A stretch of 64,000 nucleotides of DNA from Thereva unica. Taxonomy: Eukaryota; Arthropoda; Insecta; Diptera; Therevidae. The notes under the pieces are model-generated. The model was given only the letters and a program-made list of their open reading frames with translations. It did no database searches and had not been told where the DNA came from. Positions 54,720 to 64,000 of the stretch are shown piece by piece. The DNA lies in contig OX465281.1 in NCBI GenBank assembly GCA_949987705.1, forward strand, positions 237,171,143 through 237,235,142, given 5' to 3'. The translations under genes and the position numbers were made by a program. Positions within the stretch are counted from its first letter, which is position 1. Each line of letters starts with the position of its first letter.

Positions 54720-55764
54720 TGTTCACAAAAGGTGTAGTGTGATCATACCGTCGTAGGTTATAAATAAAGCGTATGCAATCATTGTAGGCCATTTCAATTT
54801 TCCGAGCACAAGAAGCGTCTAACGAGGGAAAAACTACGTAGCCATGCATTAGATGAGGCAGGAGTAGCGCCTTTGCTAAGCGCAATGAAGGGCACAAGTC
54901 ATCAAGTTTCCATACAGATGGACTTTCCTGAGAAGACTGAGGAAGTAGGTTTTACTCACTATATAACGGATGTGGTCACAACAGGTCATATCGTGCACGA
55001 TCAAAACGGTGAATAGGATTGCCATTTAAAATGACTTTGGGAAAAACCAGACTGGGGTTTACAGAATGAGCTAAAACCAGATATTGCGACTTGCCTGGAT
55101 TGAGTGATAGGCGATTAATCGAAGCCCAAAGAAGAACATTTTCTAAGACCTCGGATAATTTCCGCCCTCCTGGCACCAATTGGTATTTAGGCATAGAATG
55201 GTACAGCTGTACATCATCTGCGTACATGTGGATTTTGAAGTTGCTTACTACTTCAGGAAGGTCATTAATGAATATACTGAATAAGAGAGGGCCAAGAATT
55301 GAACCTTGCGGAACACCACAGCAGAGGATGGTTGAGGTTGAAGCACGATTATGCAACATTACCTATTGCGAACGGTTATTTAAGAAACTATGCATAGGCT
55401 CTTTTTTTTATTGCGCCCCTAACTTACTTAAGTTACTTCATAGTTTCTTCGGTGGCAGAGTCGGGTTGAGTCGGCATGCGTAGAAATTTCGCCTGGCTTC
55501 TTTAATTTTAGCCGTGGTGCTATTACGAAATTGATTTTAGCTTTTAGGAAATCTTTGATATATAGCAACCCCTCCGCCAATACGATCCTGACGATCGTTG
55601 CGAAACATCCGATAACCATCAAGGGATATGAAAGAGGATGGAACTAAATCATTCCACCAAGTTTCAGCATGAATTCCTACATTGAGCAACATTTCCCCAA
55701 AATCGTCAACTTTGTTGTTCCGGCTACGCGCATTGAAGGAAGAAATTTTAAAGCCACTATACAT
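54720..55764 (-). pseudogene. LINE-B copy: endonuclease start joined to RT core, internally deleted
   Basis: In minus-strand order: endonuclease N-terminal blocks ISSFNARSRNNKVDDF, HAETWW and GYRMFRNDR then GGGVAIYQRF (55540-55764); then RT motif [18 protein letters not shown], motif [10 protein letters not shown] and [11 protein letters not shown] (54976-55359); then KALLLPHLMHGY and KIEMAYNDCIRFIYNLRRYD (54720-54890). The region between endonuclease and motif B is deleted. Endonucleases of this type nick the target DNA to prime reverse transcription. Confidence 0.85.
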
Positions 55765-56970
55765 GGAACTGAAAATTCTAAGGGCTCATCTGAAAACTTG
55801 AAAATTATTTCAACAATCCAAATCAAACGCCTGTGAAATGACAAGAGAATCAAATGCAGTAATTGTAGATCCAGTCAATAGATGAATTGAAGACTACAAC
55901 AGTAGACCATTGTTTTTGGAATTGAAAGGCTCCGATGTGATATAATATGCAAATATTAACTTTGGCGTTGTGTGTTAGATCTTTGATGTGAATTGATATG
56001 GATTGCCGCAGGGGGGACTGTAAGATATTGAAGGTTCAGAATTATGAAAAATTTTGTCATCCATCATTCTTATGTACTTGATAAAATATAAATCCCATTA
56101 ATAAAAAGAGAAGCTCATGGTTGTCAGCTACTCATTCCTGCAATCAAAAATATTAAAGCAGCACCCGTGGGGGGCTCAGTTACCATAGAAAATATTGTAG
56201 AAAGTTGCTAGAAGGAAATTCCCCAAAATGAAAGCTGGCATAAAACTCAACATTTTTTTTTTTTTTTTTTTTTTTTTTTTCAGATTTTTTTTTTCTCATT
56301 TTATATTGGATCAAGGATGAAAAGAAGTTTTTGTGTGGATTTTTCGTCAAATGAAAAGAACTGCATGAGTTTCTTTTTTGTCAATGTACAATATTCTGTT
56401 TTTCTTTGGGTACTTTGTTGGAATCTTTTTTATTCGTTTAATTAGGTTGGAGTACATTTCTTATACCGTTGGCAATGCACAAAACGACAAATAAAGGTGG
56501 TTAAACAAACATCCTTTGAGCGATTTAAACGCTAACCAAGTAAGCAGAAAATAAATTGTGTTTGAACATGAATGCTTTTTTGTCTGTTGTTGAATTGTGG
56601 AATGCTGCTACACCTGAAAAAAAACACCTGCTACAATTCTGTGCTTCTCACGGGACTGCCTTAAAGTATCACGTCGTGGGGCTTCATCAGTATTCCACTG
56701 ATACTTCTCATGGTGTTTCCCTGACCTTTTATTCCTGTTTGTGTTTTCCTGCCTTAGATTGTGGTGGACGACGTTCCTACACCTAATATAATCTAGGCGT
56801 TATCCTCATCACTGCCCCACTTCAAGCTCGAACCCGTTCTTGGCAAATCACGGGCATTGGAAGATTACATACATATTTGCACAACTAGAGCAGTACGCGA
56901 TACATCATCCCTAAAGTAACAATTGTATAAGTAATATCCTCCAAGCTCATGTAGATACTGCATGAGAGTA
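55765..56970. other. Spacer with no recognised gene
   Basis: A 28-base T run lies at 56253-56280. The 76-codon frame at 56556-56786 is not recognised. Confidence 0.35.
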
Positions 56971-59200
56971 TTTTTTTTTTTTTGTGGCAAGAAGAAGCTT
57001 AGGAGTCACCCTTTGTACTACTAGTCCGTCATGTCTTACAAGTCATGGTGCAATGTATAGTAGTAAGCTTGATCTGAAGGAAAGATGAGATAGGATAGGT
57101 TAGGGGTCTGGAGGGTGCATGAGTAGATGTCGATGAACCTTGCGTTTGAACTCTGAGATGTTTTATGAGCTCGGAAACACTGACTGCGGAAGAGAGTTCC
57201 ACAATCGAGTTGTTCTATTTATAAACGAACTGCTAAAACGTAATGTGCGTGAAGGGGAGGGCTGAAGGGTGAAGGGGTGAGCCGAGTTGGCTAGTCTTGT
57301 GTTGCGGGAGAAAAATTGCCGTGTAGGCAGGAGGTTTTTGATTTCAGTGGAGCAGTCGCTATGAAAATAGCGGTAAAACTTACTGAGCGCTGCTACATTC
57401 CTACGGTGGCTTAAAGGATCAATGCAAAGGGTGCTATCGCCAATGAGTTTGATGGCGCGGTTTTCCACCTTGTCAAGCCAAGCCAAGGTGGTTTTAGGGG
57501 CGCCCGCCCAGATATACGAGTTGTACTCAAGGCGTGGCCGAATGTAGGACTTGTAGATTGTAGCCAAGGCAGTTGGATGAAGGAGAAACTTGCATCTCTT
57601 AAGGAAGCCGAGGCATTGGTACGCTTGTTTGGTGACTTGGAGTATGTGATTATTCCATCGCAAATCGTTGGATAGAGTCACGCCGAGGATGTTAAGATAT
57701 GGATCAGCAGTTATATTATCCTCGCCCACTGAAATGGAGGGAAGGTTGGTGCAGGTTTTAGTGGAGAATAGACAGTACTTGGTTTTGGTTTCATTGAACT
57801 CGACACGATTCTTGCGGCCCCAATCAAGAATGAGTTTAATGTCCGCGTTAAGAGAGTTGGACATGAGTTCACGTTCTAAGAGACAAGGTCTGGCACTTGC
57901 TTGTCCTGTGCTGTCGGAGGGGTATGAGTAACGCAAAGTACCGTCATCGGCAAAACTATGAAGTGGATTGGAGGGGATTGAGAGCAGATCATTAATAAAT
58001 ATAAGAAAGAGAGTAGGTGAGAGAATTGCCCCTTGGGGAACGCCGGCCGAAATGGAATGAGGGTTGGATTCGACGCCATCCAATACTACCTTGATTGAAC
58101 GGCCAGAAAGAAAGCTCTCAATCCAGTTCCTTAGAACTGAGTCGATACCAAGAGCTTGGAGTTTCGACAGCAGAGCGGGATCCCATACTCTGTCGAAGGC
58201 CTTGGAGATATCTAGAGCAACCAGACCAGACTCACCGAAGCCATGGATGCTTTGGTTGATGTGTTCAGTCAGGCACACAAGAAGGTCGCCAGTAGACCGT
58301 TTTGGTCTAAAGCCGCACTGCCTGTCGTGAATAATTTGGTTAGACTCTAGATATTTCATCAACCTTCTATTGATTATTGTCTCCATAACTTTGGAGAGAA
58401 CAGAAGTTAATGCTATTGGGCGGTAGTTTAAAGGGTCGCTGGCTTCACCTTTTTTGGGAATGGGCTGAACATGAGCTAGTTTCCAAGAGTTGGGATAAAC
58501 TCCGGAGAAATATGACAAGGCAAAGAGTTTGCGCAGAGGTTTAGCCAAGGGTGAGGCACACTTTTTGAGTACCATAGGGGGAATATTATCGGGGCCAGTT
58601 CTCTGAGACATTTATACACCTCTCGTGTCCTGAAGAAAATTCCGTCCATTGAATGGGCGTTGCGATCGAGGACCGGTGGTGACGTATCAGCTTGAGGTAA
58701 CGAAGAATTTGAGGCGAACAGAGATGCCAGTAAATCGGCCTTGGATTTGCTTTCTGTTATCACCTCCTTTCCATTAATGAATGGAGGGGTTGAGGAAGAG
58801 GTAAAATTCTTCTTGATGGAAGTTACCAAGGACCAGAAGTTTTTGCTGCCTACGTGTGTGTTGAGGATCTTACTTCTCAGTTTGTTGTCAAATGATGCTT
58901 TGACCTTCCTGATGATGGAATTACAGGAGTTTCTCGACTTGATATACTCACGCCGAAGTGACTCGTTGGGGGAATGTCTGTATGCTCTATAAGCGGCTTC
59001 CTTAGCTTGAATATGGCTGCTTTCCTCATGCTCCTTCGTAGCACCTTTTCACAATCAGAATGAGTCCTAGATCCGATCCTTAGCAAAACCGTCCCATAAC
59101 TATAGTACATGTGAAGCAGGTTTCTGAGAAGCCATTCATACACTGCAAACCCCAGAGTAATTTTCCGGGTGACCATACGTGTAAAAACCACACACATTCA
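56971..59200 (-). pseudogene. LINE-A, 5'-truncated, near-complete reverse transcriptase with frameshift
   Basis: The minus strand runs from a linker (EAAYRAYRHSPNESLRREYI, near 59000) through VGSKNFWSLVTSIKKNF and MDGIFFRTREVYKCLREL. It then shifts frame near 58600, where a few codons are lost (compare DASKSTGPDN at 35480-36058). The 482-codon frame 57163-58611 follows with NYRPI (62-66), LDISKAFD (133-140), GVPQGA (190-195) and FADD (220-223, Phe replacing the usual Tyr). An in-frame stop at 57163-57165 precedes NISEFKRKVHRHLL, the expected C-terminal end. A 13-base T run at 56971-56983 is the poly-A tail on this strand. It is the longest copy of the family seen in five places in the window. 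Confidence 0.9.
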
Positions 59201-59465
59201 GCGCATAATATTTTTTAACCCGGTCCGGGAAAAAACTAATCCTATACCTAATAGCTAGACCTCTTATAGTCTAAGCTCACATGACAAAAAAGGTACCCCA
59301 TCGAACACCTCGAAACAATATAGTGAGATTGGCTGAAAAACATTTGGCATTTGTTAATTGCAATTTGTTAATTGCTATTTTTTATGAATTTTTGAATTTT
59401 GTTAAAAAACAATGATTTTATTTTCCAAAACACCTGTCTGAAATTTATACAATTTGTAGTAAATA
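59201..59465. other. Short spacer
   Basis: AT-rich sequence between the LINE-A copy and the LOA frame, nothing recognised. No endonuclease coding for the LOA element is present here. Confidence 0.4.
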
Positions 59466-62183
59466 ATGAACCATTTCAGAAAGGCTTTCAACCAAGCGAT
59501 GAGGTGCAATGACCCGGTTGCCTGGGAGAATTACAAAGCCAAGAAAAGAGAAATGAAACAAACTCTGCGACGACGGAAAAGGGAGTCGTGGAGGAACTTC
59601 TGCTCGAGCATGGAGAGCATATCTGAGGCCAGCAGACTTCAGAAAATGATCTCCAGGGACCCGGTCTCCAAAGTCGGACTCGTTCGTGACCCGTCGGGGA
59701 GGATGACGGAGACGCTGGAGGAAACCAACAAGATCCTGATGGAAGTTCACTTTCCTGGCAGCTATGTCTCGGGTAAATCTTGGACTATTCGTAACAGAAT
59801 GGATACAAGGATGAACCGAGAGGAGGCTAACGGGGTGGTGACGGAGGAAGGGGTGAGACGTGCAATAGACACATTCTCTCCCTTCAAGACATCGGGGCGT
59901 GACGGAATATTCCCTGCGCTGCTTCAATGGGGCAAAGATGTCATTGCACCCAGGCTTAGGGGAATATTCGTTACCTGTCTAGCAACAGGATACATTCCGG
60001 CGGTGTGGAGGGAAACCAAAGTGGTATTTCTCCCTAAGCCAGGCAAGAAGGACTACACCGAGGCGAAGTCCTCCAGGCCAGTCAGCCTAACATCCTTTCT
60101 GTTGAAAACAATGGAAAGAGTGGTGGCAGACCACCTGGAGAGTACTATGCTAAGGAGGCACCCTTTAAGTAGAAGCCAGCACGCTTACCAGGCTGGCAGA
60201 TCTACAGAAACGGCACTTCACCAACTGGTGCGAGTAGCCGAGGGGGAACTGTATACCGGAGGCATAGCGATGGCCGTTATTATGGACATCGAAGGCGCCT
60301 TCGACAAGATACAGTTCAACAAACTCAAAGACGCTCTGGTGAGGCGAGAGGTCAGCCCTATGATTGTAAGGTGGGTGGACAGCATGCTGAAAAACAGAGC
60401 GGTAAGGATTCAGACAGGAGACTCGCGGCTTCGAGGGAGGGTCAGCAAGGGATGCCCACAGGGCGGGGTGCTATCGCCCCTCCTGTGGAACATCACTGTG
60501 GACACTCTGCTCAGGCGGCTAGAGGAAATGGGCGTGCATACCGTTGGGTATGCAGATGATGTAGCGATTGTGGCACGTGGCAAGTTTATGAGCACTACGG
60601 CAGATATCATGAGGAATGCACTCCAAGTGGTTGAGCAGTGGTGTACGGAACAGGGCCTCACCATAAATGCTAATAAGACAGACGCGATAATCTTCACTAG
60701 GAAGATTAAAGATCTGGATTTTCAGCCCCTCATGCTTTTTGGATCGAGGATCAAGGTGTCTGGGATGGTCAAGTATCTGGGTGTATACTTGGACTCGCGA
60801 CTAACCTGGAAATACCACGTTGAAGAGAAGATTAAGAAGGCGACAAGGGTGCTTCACCAGTGCAGAAGAGTATGTGGACTAAGGTGGGGTATCTCACCAA
60901 GGTTAGCATACTGGACATATACCATGATGGTGAGACCCATCATAACTTATGCCTCGGTGGTCTGGTGGACTAAAGCCACACAGAAAACCGTCAAGAGGCA
61001 TTTGGACAAGGTGCAAAGAATGGCCTGCGTAGGTGTGAGCGGTGCTTTCCGCACCACACCCGCCGCGGCATTGGAGGCGCTGTTAGGGCTGCTGCCGTTA
61101 GACCTCCAGGTGATGAAGACTGCGGCAGCCTCAGCGATTCGGATGAGACGGGATGCCGCATGGCAGGCGTCAGGAACCTTATATGGGCACATGAAGATCC
61201 TGGATCGCATTAAAGGGATTAGGGAGCTCATGATGCCCATGGAAGGGATCACAAAAATGAGGGTGACCGAAAGGTATCATAAAACCCTCATAGGGAACGG
61301 AACGCTCCCCGAAGGGAGACCGGAAGACATATATATCTTCACGGACGGATCCAAGATTGACGGCAGAGCAGGTGCGGGAGTCTTCTCGGAGGACTTAAAT
61401 CTGACCTGCTCTCTGGCTTTGGGGAATTACACCTCAGTCTACCAGGCGGAAATGCTTGCTCTGCTGCACGCGCTGGATCACATAAATGAGGGTCAGGTGC
61501 AGGGAAGAAGTATCCTTATAGCACTGGACAATCAGGTTGTGATTAAGCGCATGAACCAGACAGAGATTAATGCGTCTCTGGCGTTGGAATGTGTCCAAAA
61601 ACTGAACAGGTGTGCGCAACAAAACAACGTGACGCTAGCTTGGGTTAAAGGACATACAGGCATCGATGGGAACGAAAAGGCTGACAACCTGGCAAAACAG
61701 GGGTCAACCTCGGAATTCTGGGGACCGGAGCCACACTCTGCCATTGGCAGAGGGTTGGTAAGGAACTACATCGAGAAATGGGTCGCTGAGGAACACCGGA
61801 GACGGTGGGACGCTATGACCACGTGTAGGCAGGCTAAGATGGTGCTTACGCTGCCGATTACCGCAGCCAGAAGAAGGATCCTGCATATGCAAAGGAGAAC
61901 CCTCAGATGGTTGGTGGCACTGATTACAGGACACGGATGTTTCAGGTATCACCTAAAAAGAATGGGAATTCTGGAGGATGACACCTGTCGGATGTGCCTG
62001 GAGGAACCTGAGACGGCCACACACATAGTGTGTCACTGTCCGGCGGTGGCGAGGAAAAGGGATGCCATAACTGGACTCCAGTGGATGGAGGACATGAGGC
62101 AGACTCCCTTCAATCAGCTGCTTGCGATAACTAGGGGAGTCGAAGTAAGGGAGCAATGGGACAACCCACTGCAACCCCAATAA
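59466..62183 (+). CDS. LOA-type LINE ORF2: reverse transcriptase plus RNase H, 5'-truncated but uninterrupted
   Basis: A single 905-codon frame. The start is an EN-RT linker (AWENYKAKKREMKQTLRR). RT follows with SRPVSLTSFLLKTMERVV, IMDIEGAFDKIQFNKL, KGCPQGGVLSPLLWN and YADD at residues 362-365. An RNase H domain has TDGS (626-629), YQAEMLALLHAL, ALDNQ and WVKGHTGIDGNEKADNLA from 726. A C-terminal C-x2-C-x8-H knuckle (841-853) precedes HCPA. GCPQGGVLSPLLWN and an RNase H are typical of the LOA/I-group. The endonuclease and ORF1 are missing, so this is a 5'-truncated copy. The frame is nevertheless free of stops, and its base composition is clearly more GC-rich than the surroundings, implying recent insertion. 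It would act in RNPs at target DNA. Whether the listed ATG is ever used is doubtful. Confidence 0.9.
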   Translation: MNHFRKAFNQAMRCNDPVAWENYKAKKREMKQTLRRRKRESWRNFCSSMESISEASRLQKMISRDPVSKVGLVRDPSGRMTETLEETNKILMEVHFPGSYVSGKSWTIRNRMDTRMNREEANGVVTEEGVRRAIDTFSPFKTSGRDGIFPALLQWGKDVIAPRLRGIFVTCLATGYIPAVWRETKVVFLPKPGKKDYTEAKSSRPVSLTSFLLKTMERVVADHLESTMLRRHPLSRSQHAYQAGRSTETALHQLVRVAEGELYTGGIAMAVIMDIEGAFDKIQFNKLKDALVRREVSPMIVRWVDSMLKNRAVRIQTGDSRLRGRVSKGCPQGGVLSPLLWNITVDTLLRRLEEMGVHTVGYADDVAIVARGKFMSTTADIMRNALQVVEQWCTEQGLTINANKTDAIIFTRKIKDLDFQPLMLFGSRIKVSGMVKYLGVYLDSRLTWKYHVEEKIKKATRVLHQCRRVCGLRWGISPRLAYWTYTMMVRPIITYASVVWWTKATQKTVKRHLDKVQRMACVGVSGAFRTTPAAALEALLGLLPLDLQVMKTAAASAIRMRRDAAWQASGTLYGHMKILDRIKGIRELMMPMEGITKMRVTERYHKTLIGNGTLPEGRPEDIYIFTDGSKIDGRAGAGVFSEDLNLTCSLALGNYTSVYQAEMLALLHALDHINEGQVQGRSILIALDNQVVIKRMNQTEINASLALECVQKLNRCAQQNNVTLAWVKGHTGIDGNEKADNLAKQGSTSEFWGPEPHSAIGRGLVRNYIEKWVAEEHRRRWDAMTTCRQAKMVLTLPITAARRRILHMQRRTLRWLVALITGHGCFRYHLKRMGILEDDTCRMCLEEPETATHIVCHCPAVARKRDAITGLQWMEDMRQTPFNQLLAITRGVEVREQWDNPLQPQ

Positions 62184-62610
62184 GATGACTCTAGGCAGAG
62201 GGACGAAAAGGGACCCGCAAATAGTGGTCTGATTCGGTATCCCTCGAAAATCTATATATATGAACCATTTTGGAAAAAATTTGTCTGTCTGACAATTTTT
62301 GTTAATTAGCTTCTGGCAGACTGTTATAAATTCTTTTTTTTTTTATAAAAATGCACTTCATAACACCTCCTTAATTTTTGTTTTAAATAAAGTTTAAGAT
62401 TTCTTCTGTCTATTAAAACTTGTCTGACTGACAATTTTGGTTAATAAATTTGTCAGACTGAATTTTGAATGTGCAGCATCAATGCATCAAGATCAATCAC
62501 TGGCATTTCAGAACACCTTGTTCAAAAAGAAAATAACTGAAGTTTAAGATGTCCTTTATGCATAAAAATATGCTTGTCATTGAAAAAATGTTTTTTACCA
62601 TTTCAGATAT
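62184..62610. repeat. LOA 3' flank and imperfect tandem repeat, about 145-bp period
   Basis: aaatttgtctgtctgacaat near 62277 recurs as aacttgtctgactgacaat near 62418, and gtttaagatttcttctgtc recurs as gtttaagatgtcctttatg. Roughly two units are present, starting about 90 bp after the LOA stop; they may be element tail or target sequence. Confidence 0.55.
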
Positions 62611-62972
62611 AATTTTTAAGCACCGTGACGGGGGTCTTTAAAAAAGAGCCTTTAGAGGTTTTTTTTGCTAACACGCTTTCCTCACGCGAGCGCGAGCCTA
62701 CCACAGTTGTGCCGAGATGTACCACAGTTGTGTCTTGGAGCTTGTGCACTGTTACCACCCACCACAAAATTAGTGGCGCCATATACCTCTCTACTTTCCT
62801 TGTCCCCTAAAAGAGTCAAATTCGGTAGTAGTTGGCTTAATTTTGACACACACACTAAGAGTATTGCCATGTATTGTTTTGTCATTAAATTCTACAAAGA
62901 AGTTGGTCACGACGTGGTGCAGGTCACACAATATTCCATATGACACCAATCGCCAAACCATGACCAAACTTA
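62611..62972. other. Spacer with no recognised feature
   Basis: A small direct repeat (taccacagttgtg, twice, near 62699 and 62719) is the only structure seen. Confidence 0.35.
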
Positions 62973-63180
62973 GGGGCCTCGTTAGCCTATGGAGTAAGGC
63001 GTCTGGCTACCATCCCAGAGGTCCCGGGTTCGAATCCACTGTAGGCAACGCCACGGTACTTCGCCTTTTCCACTCTCCCACATACCTAACTGATTCCTCG
63101 TGTCATAGCCTTCCTTAGCCCTTCCCCGCTCCACCAAAAAAGCGCTGGTTAGTTGATGAGATTCCACTCGTTTCCTGATA
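62973..63180 (+). mobile_element. tRNA-derived SINE, copy 2
   Basis: The head is tagcctatggagtaaggcgtctggctac (A-box region) with a perfect B box ggttcgaatcc at about 63026. The body cttcgccttttccactc, gattcctc, catagccttcc, ctccacca and gagattccactcgttt matches 23941-24170. The head resembles tRNA-Arg genes (GGCCTAATGGATAAGGCGTC). Confidence 0.8.
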
Positions 63181-64000
63181 TTGAATAGCAAAGGGCGTAG
63201 ATGGCTGTAGATGGATCGGCGGATCACGACCCATTTGCTGACCGCAAAAGGAGGTAAGTTCCAGTAGTTCATAAGTTGTGGGAACTTTGACGCGGGAATC
63301 AGAGATACATCCGCACTGTTATATATCACCGTCGTCGGTGGAAGCAACCATACATCGCTCATCGATTACCCGATTCCGAGTTTTTGGAACTGGCCAATTA
63401 GATCGGGTACCTCAGGTGTAGAAAGTAGAAAAAAATCCAGTTAGTCACAAAAGGGCAAAGTGAACCGTAAAGTTTAAATGTATGAATTATCGATTAGTAA
63501 CCTGTGTCCTTTTCAGCAGATATAATTTTTACTGGATAGAACCTTAAATTTAAAACAATAAACTCCCAGTAAATTAATGACAAACTCTACTATCTCTGGG
63601 TCCAGTTCGTTACATAAAAAAGCAATCCTGACTTGTTAAAAGGAACCAATTTGTTCATCCGTAAAGAACGAAATTCAGGATATTTTTTACCAGAGATTCA
63701 AGAGTGACACAAATCCACTTTGAAACTTTACACTTCGCACTCAACAAACGTTCATTTTCCGCCTGATAAATTCCTTGGAGACATTCAAACTTCAGCCTCA
63801 AGTGACCCAAAACTCCGCCATCTGTAAACATTTGCGAATTACTTTCCTACAAAAGCAAAAGGCAACAATAGAAACAGGCTCCGAAGCTCCTAACAATCAC
63901 TTCAGGACAGAGAAAGGAATTGCTTCAATTTTTTTTTTTGTTGCTAAATAAAATCTCATTTGCAATCGCACACCTTTGCATACTAACACGTATCCGCGGT
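63181..64000. other. Right-edge spacer
   Basis: A 126-codon minus-strand frame overlaps 62982-63362 but crosses the SINE and shows no recognised domain. No other feature seen. Confidence 0.35.

Noticed and set aside
59445..59927. 160-codon minus-strand frame
   Set aside because: It is antisense to the LOA frame and has no independent features.

Overview
The window looks like transposon-rich, mostly non-coding nuclear DNA from an insect, most probably a fly. I base this on insect-type defensin-like genes, the mix of mobile elements (LOA, Jockey/CR1-like, RTE-like and I-like LINEs, mariner, hAT, PIF/Harbinger and pogo remnants, Ty3/gypsy), AT-rich spacers, short introns and one eukaryotic tRNA-Cys. 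The species cannot be named from the sequence. Only three things look like host genes: the 3' end of a multi-exon gene (1-1038, +), a pair of defensin-like antimicrobial peptide genes pointing away from each other (3224-3515 minus, broken; 14351-14699 plus, intact), and tRNA-Cys(GCA) at 18626-18697. All protein and family calls are by eye; no database was searched.

Layout. 1-1400: last exons and 3' UTR of an unknown gene. 1500-2600: a small inverted-repeat element and a dispersed repeat. 3224-14699: the two defensin-like genes, about 10.8 kb apart, with a mariner fragment and an apparently exact 4,655-bp tandem duplication (4397-9051 and 9052-13706) between them. Each duplicated unit is a nested stack: an RTE-like LINE (minus strand) is split by a long-inverted-repeat element and then by a Jockey/CR1-like LINE, with a LOA fragment at the edge. 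14800-24200: LINE pieces, foldback MITEs, the tRNA, a pogo-like remnant and a tRNA-derived SINE. 24400-34900: a dispersed repeat, a gypsy integrase remnant with a MITE inside it, I-like RNase H debris, a PIF/Harbinger remnant and a 1.65-kb foldback element. 35500-45000: LINE debris, hAT-type MITEs (one with a clean 8-bp target duplication) and I-like LINE 3' ends with telomere-like (CCTAA)n tails. 45679-52939: a 7.26-kb segment bounded by hAT-type inverted ends and a perfect 8-bp target duplication, packed with nested insertions. 53400-62200: further LINE remnants, then a LOA-type LINE with an uninterrupted 905-codon RT-RNase H frame. 62200-64000: a short tandem repeat and a second SINE copy.

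How the parts relate. The LINE families recur: LINE-A at 14815, 19262, 35480, 43384 and 56971; LINE-B at 50610 and 54720; LOA at 4397, 9052, 54136 and 59466; I-like at 29782, 38620, 43459 and 43892. The nested arrangement gives relative ages. The defensin-like pair resembles a small immune-gene cluster whose members were separated and partly inactivated while mobile elements accumulated between them. The best candidates for something new are that pair, the hAT-bounded composite, the foldback elements sharing TAGTCCA ends, the long-inverted-repeat element with an unidentified coding fragment, and the LINE family with telomere-like tails.
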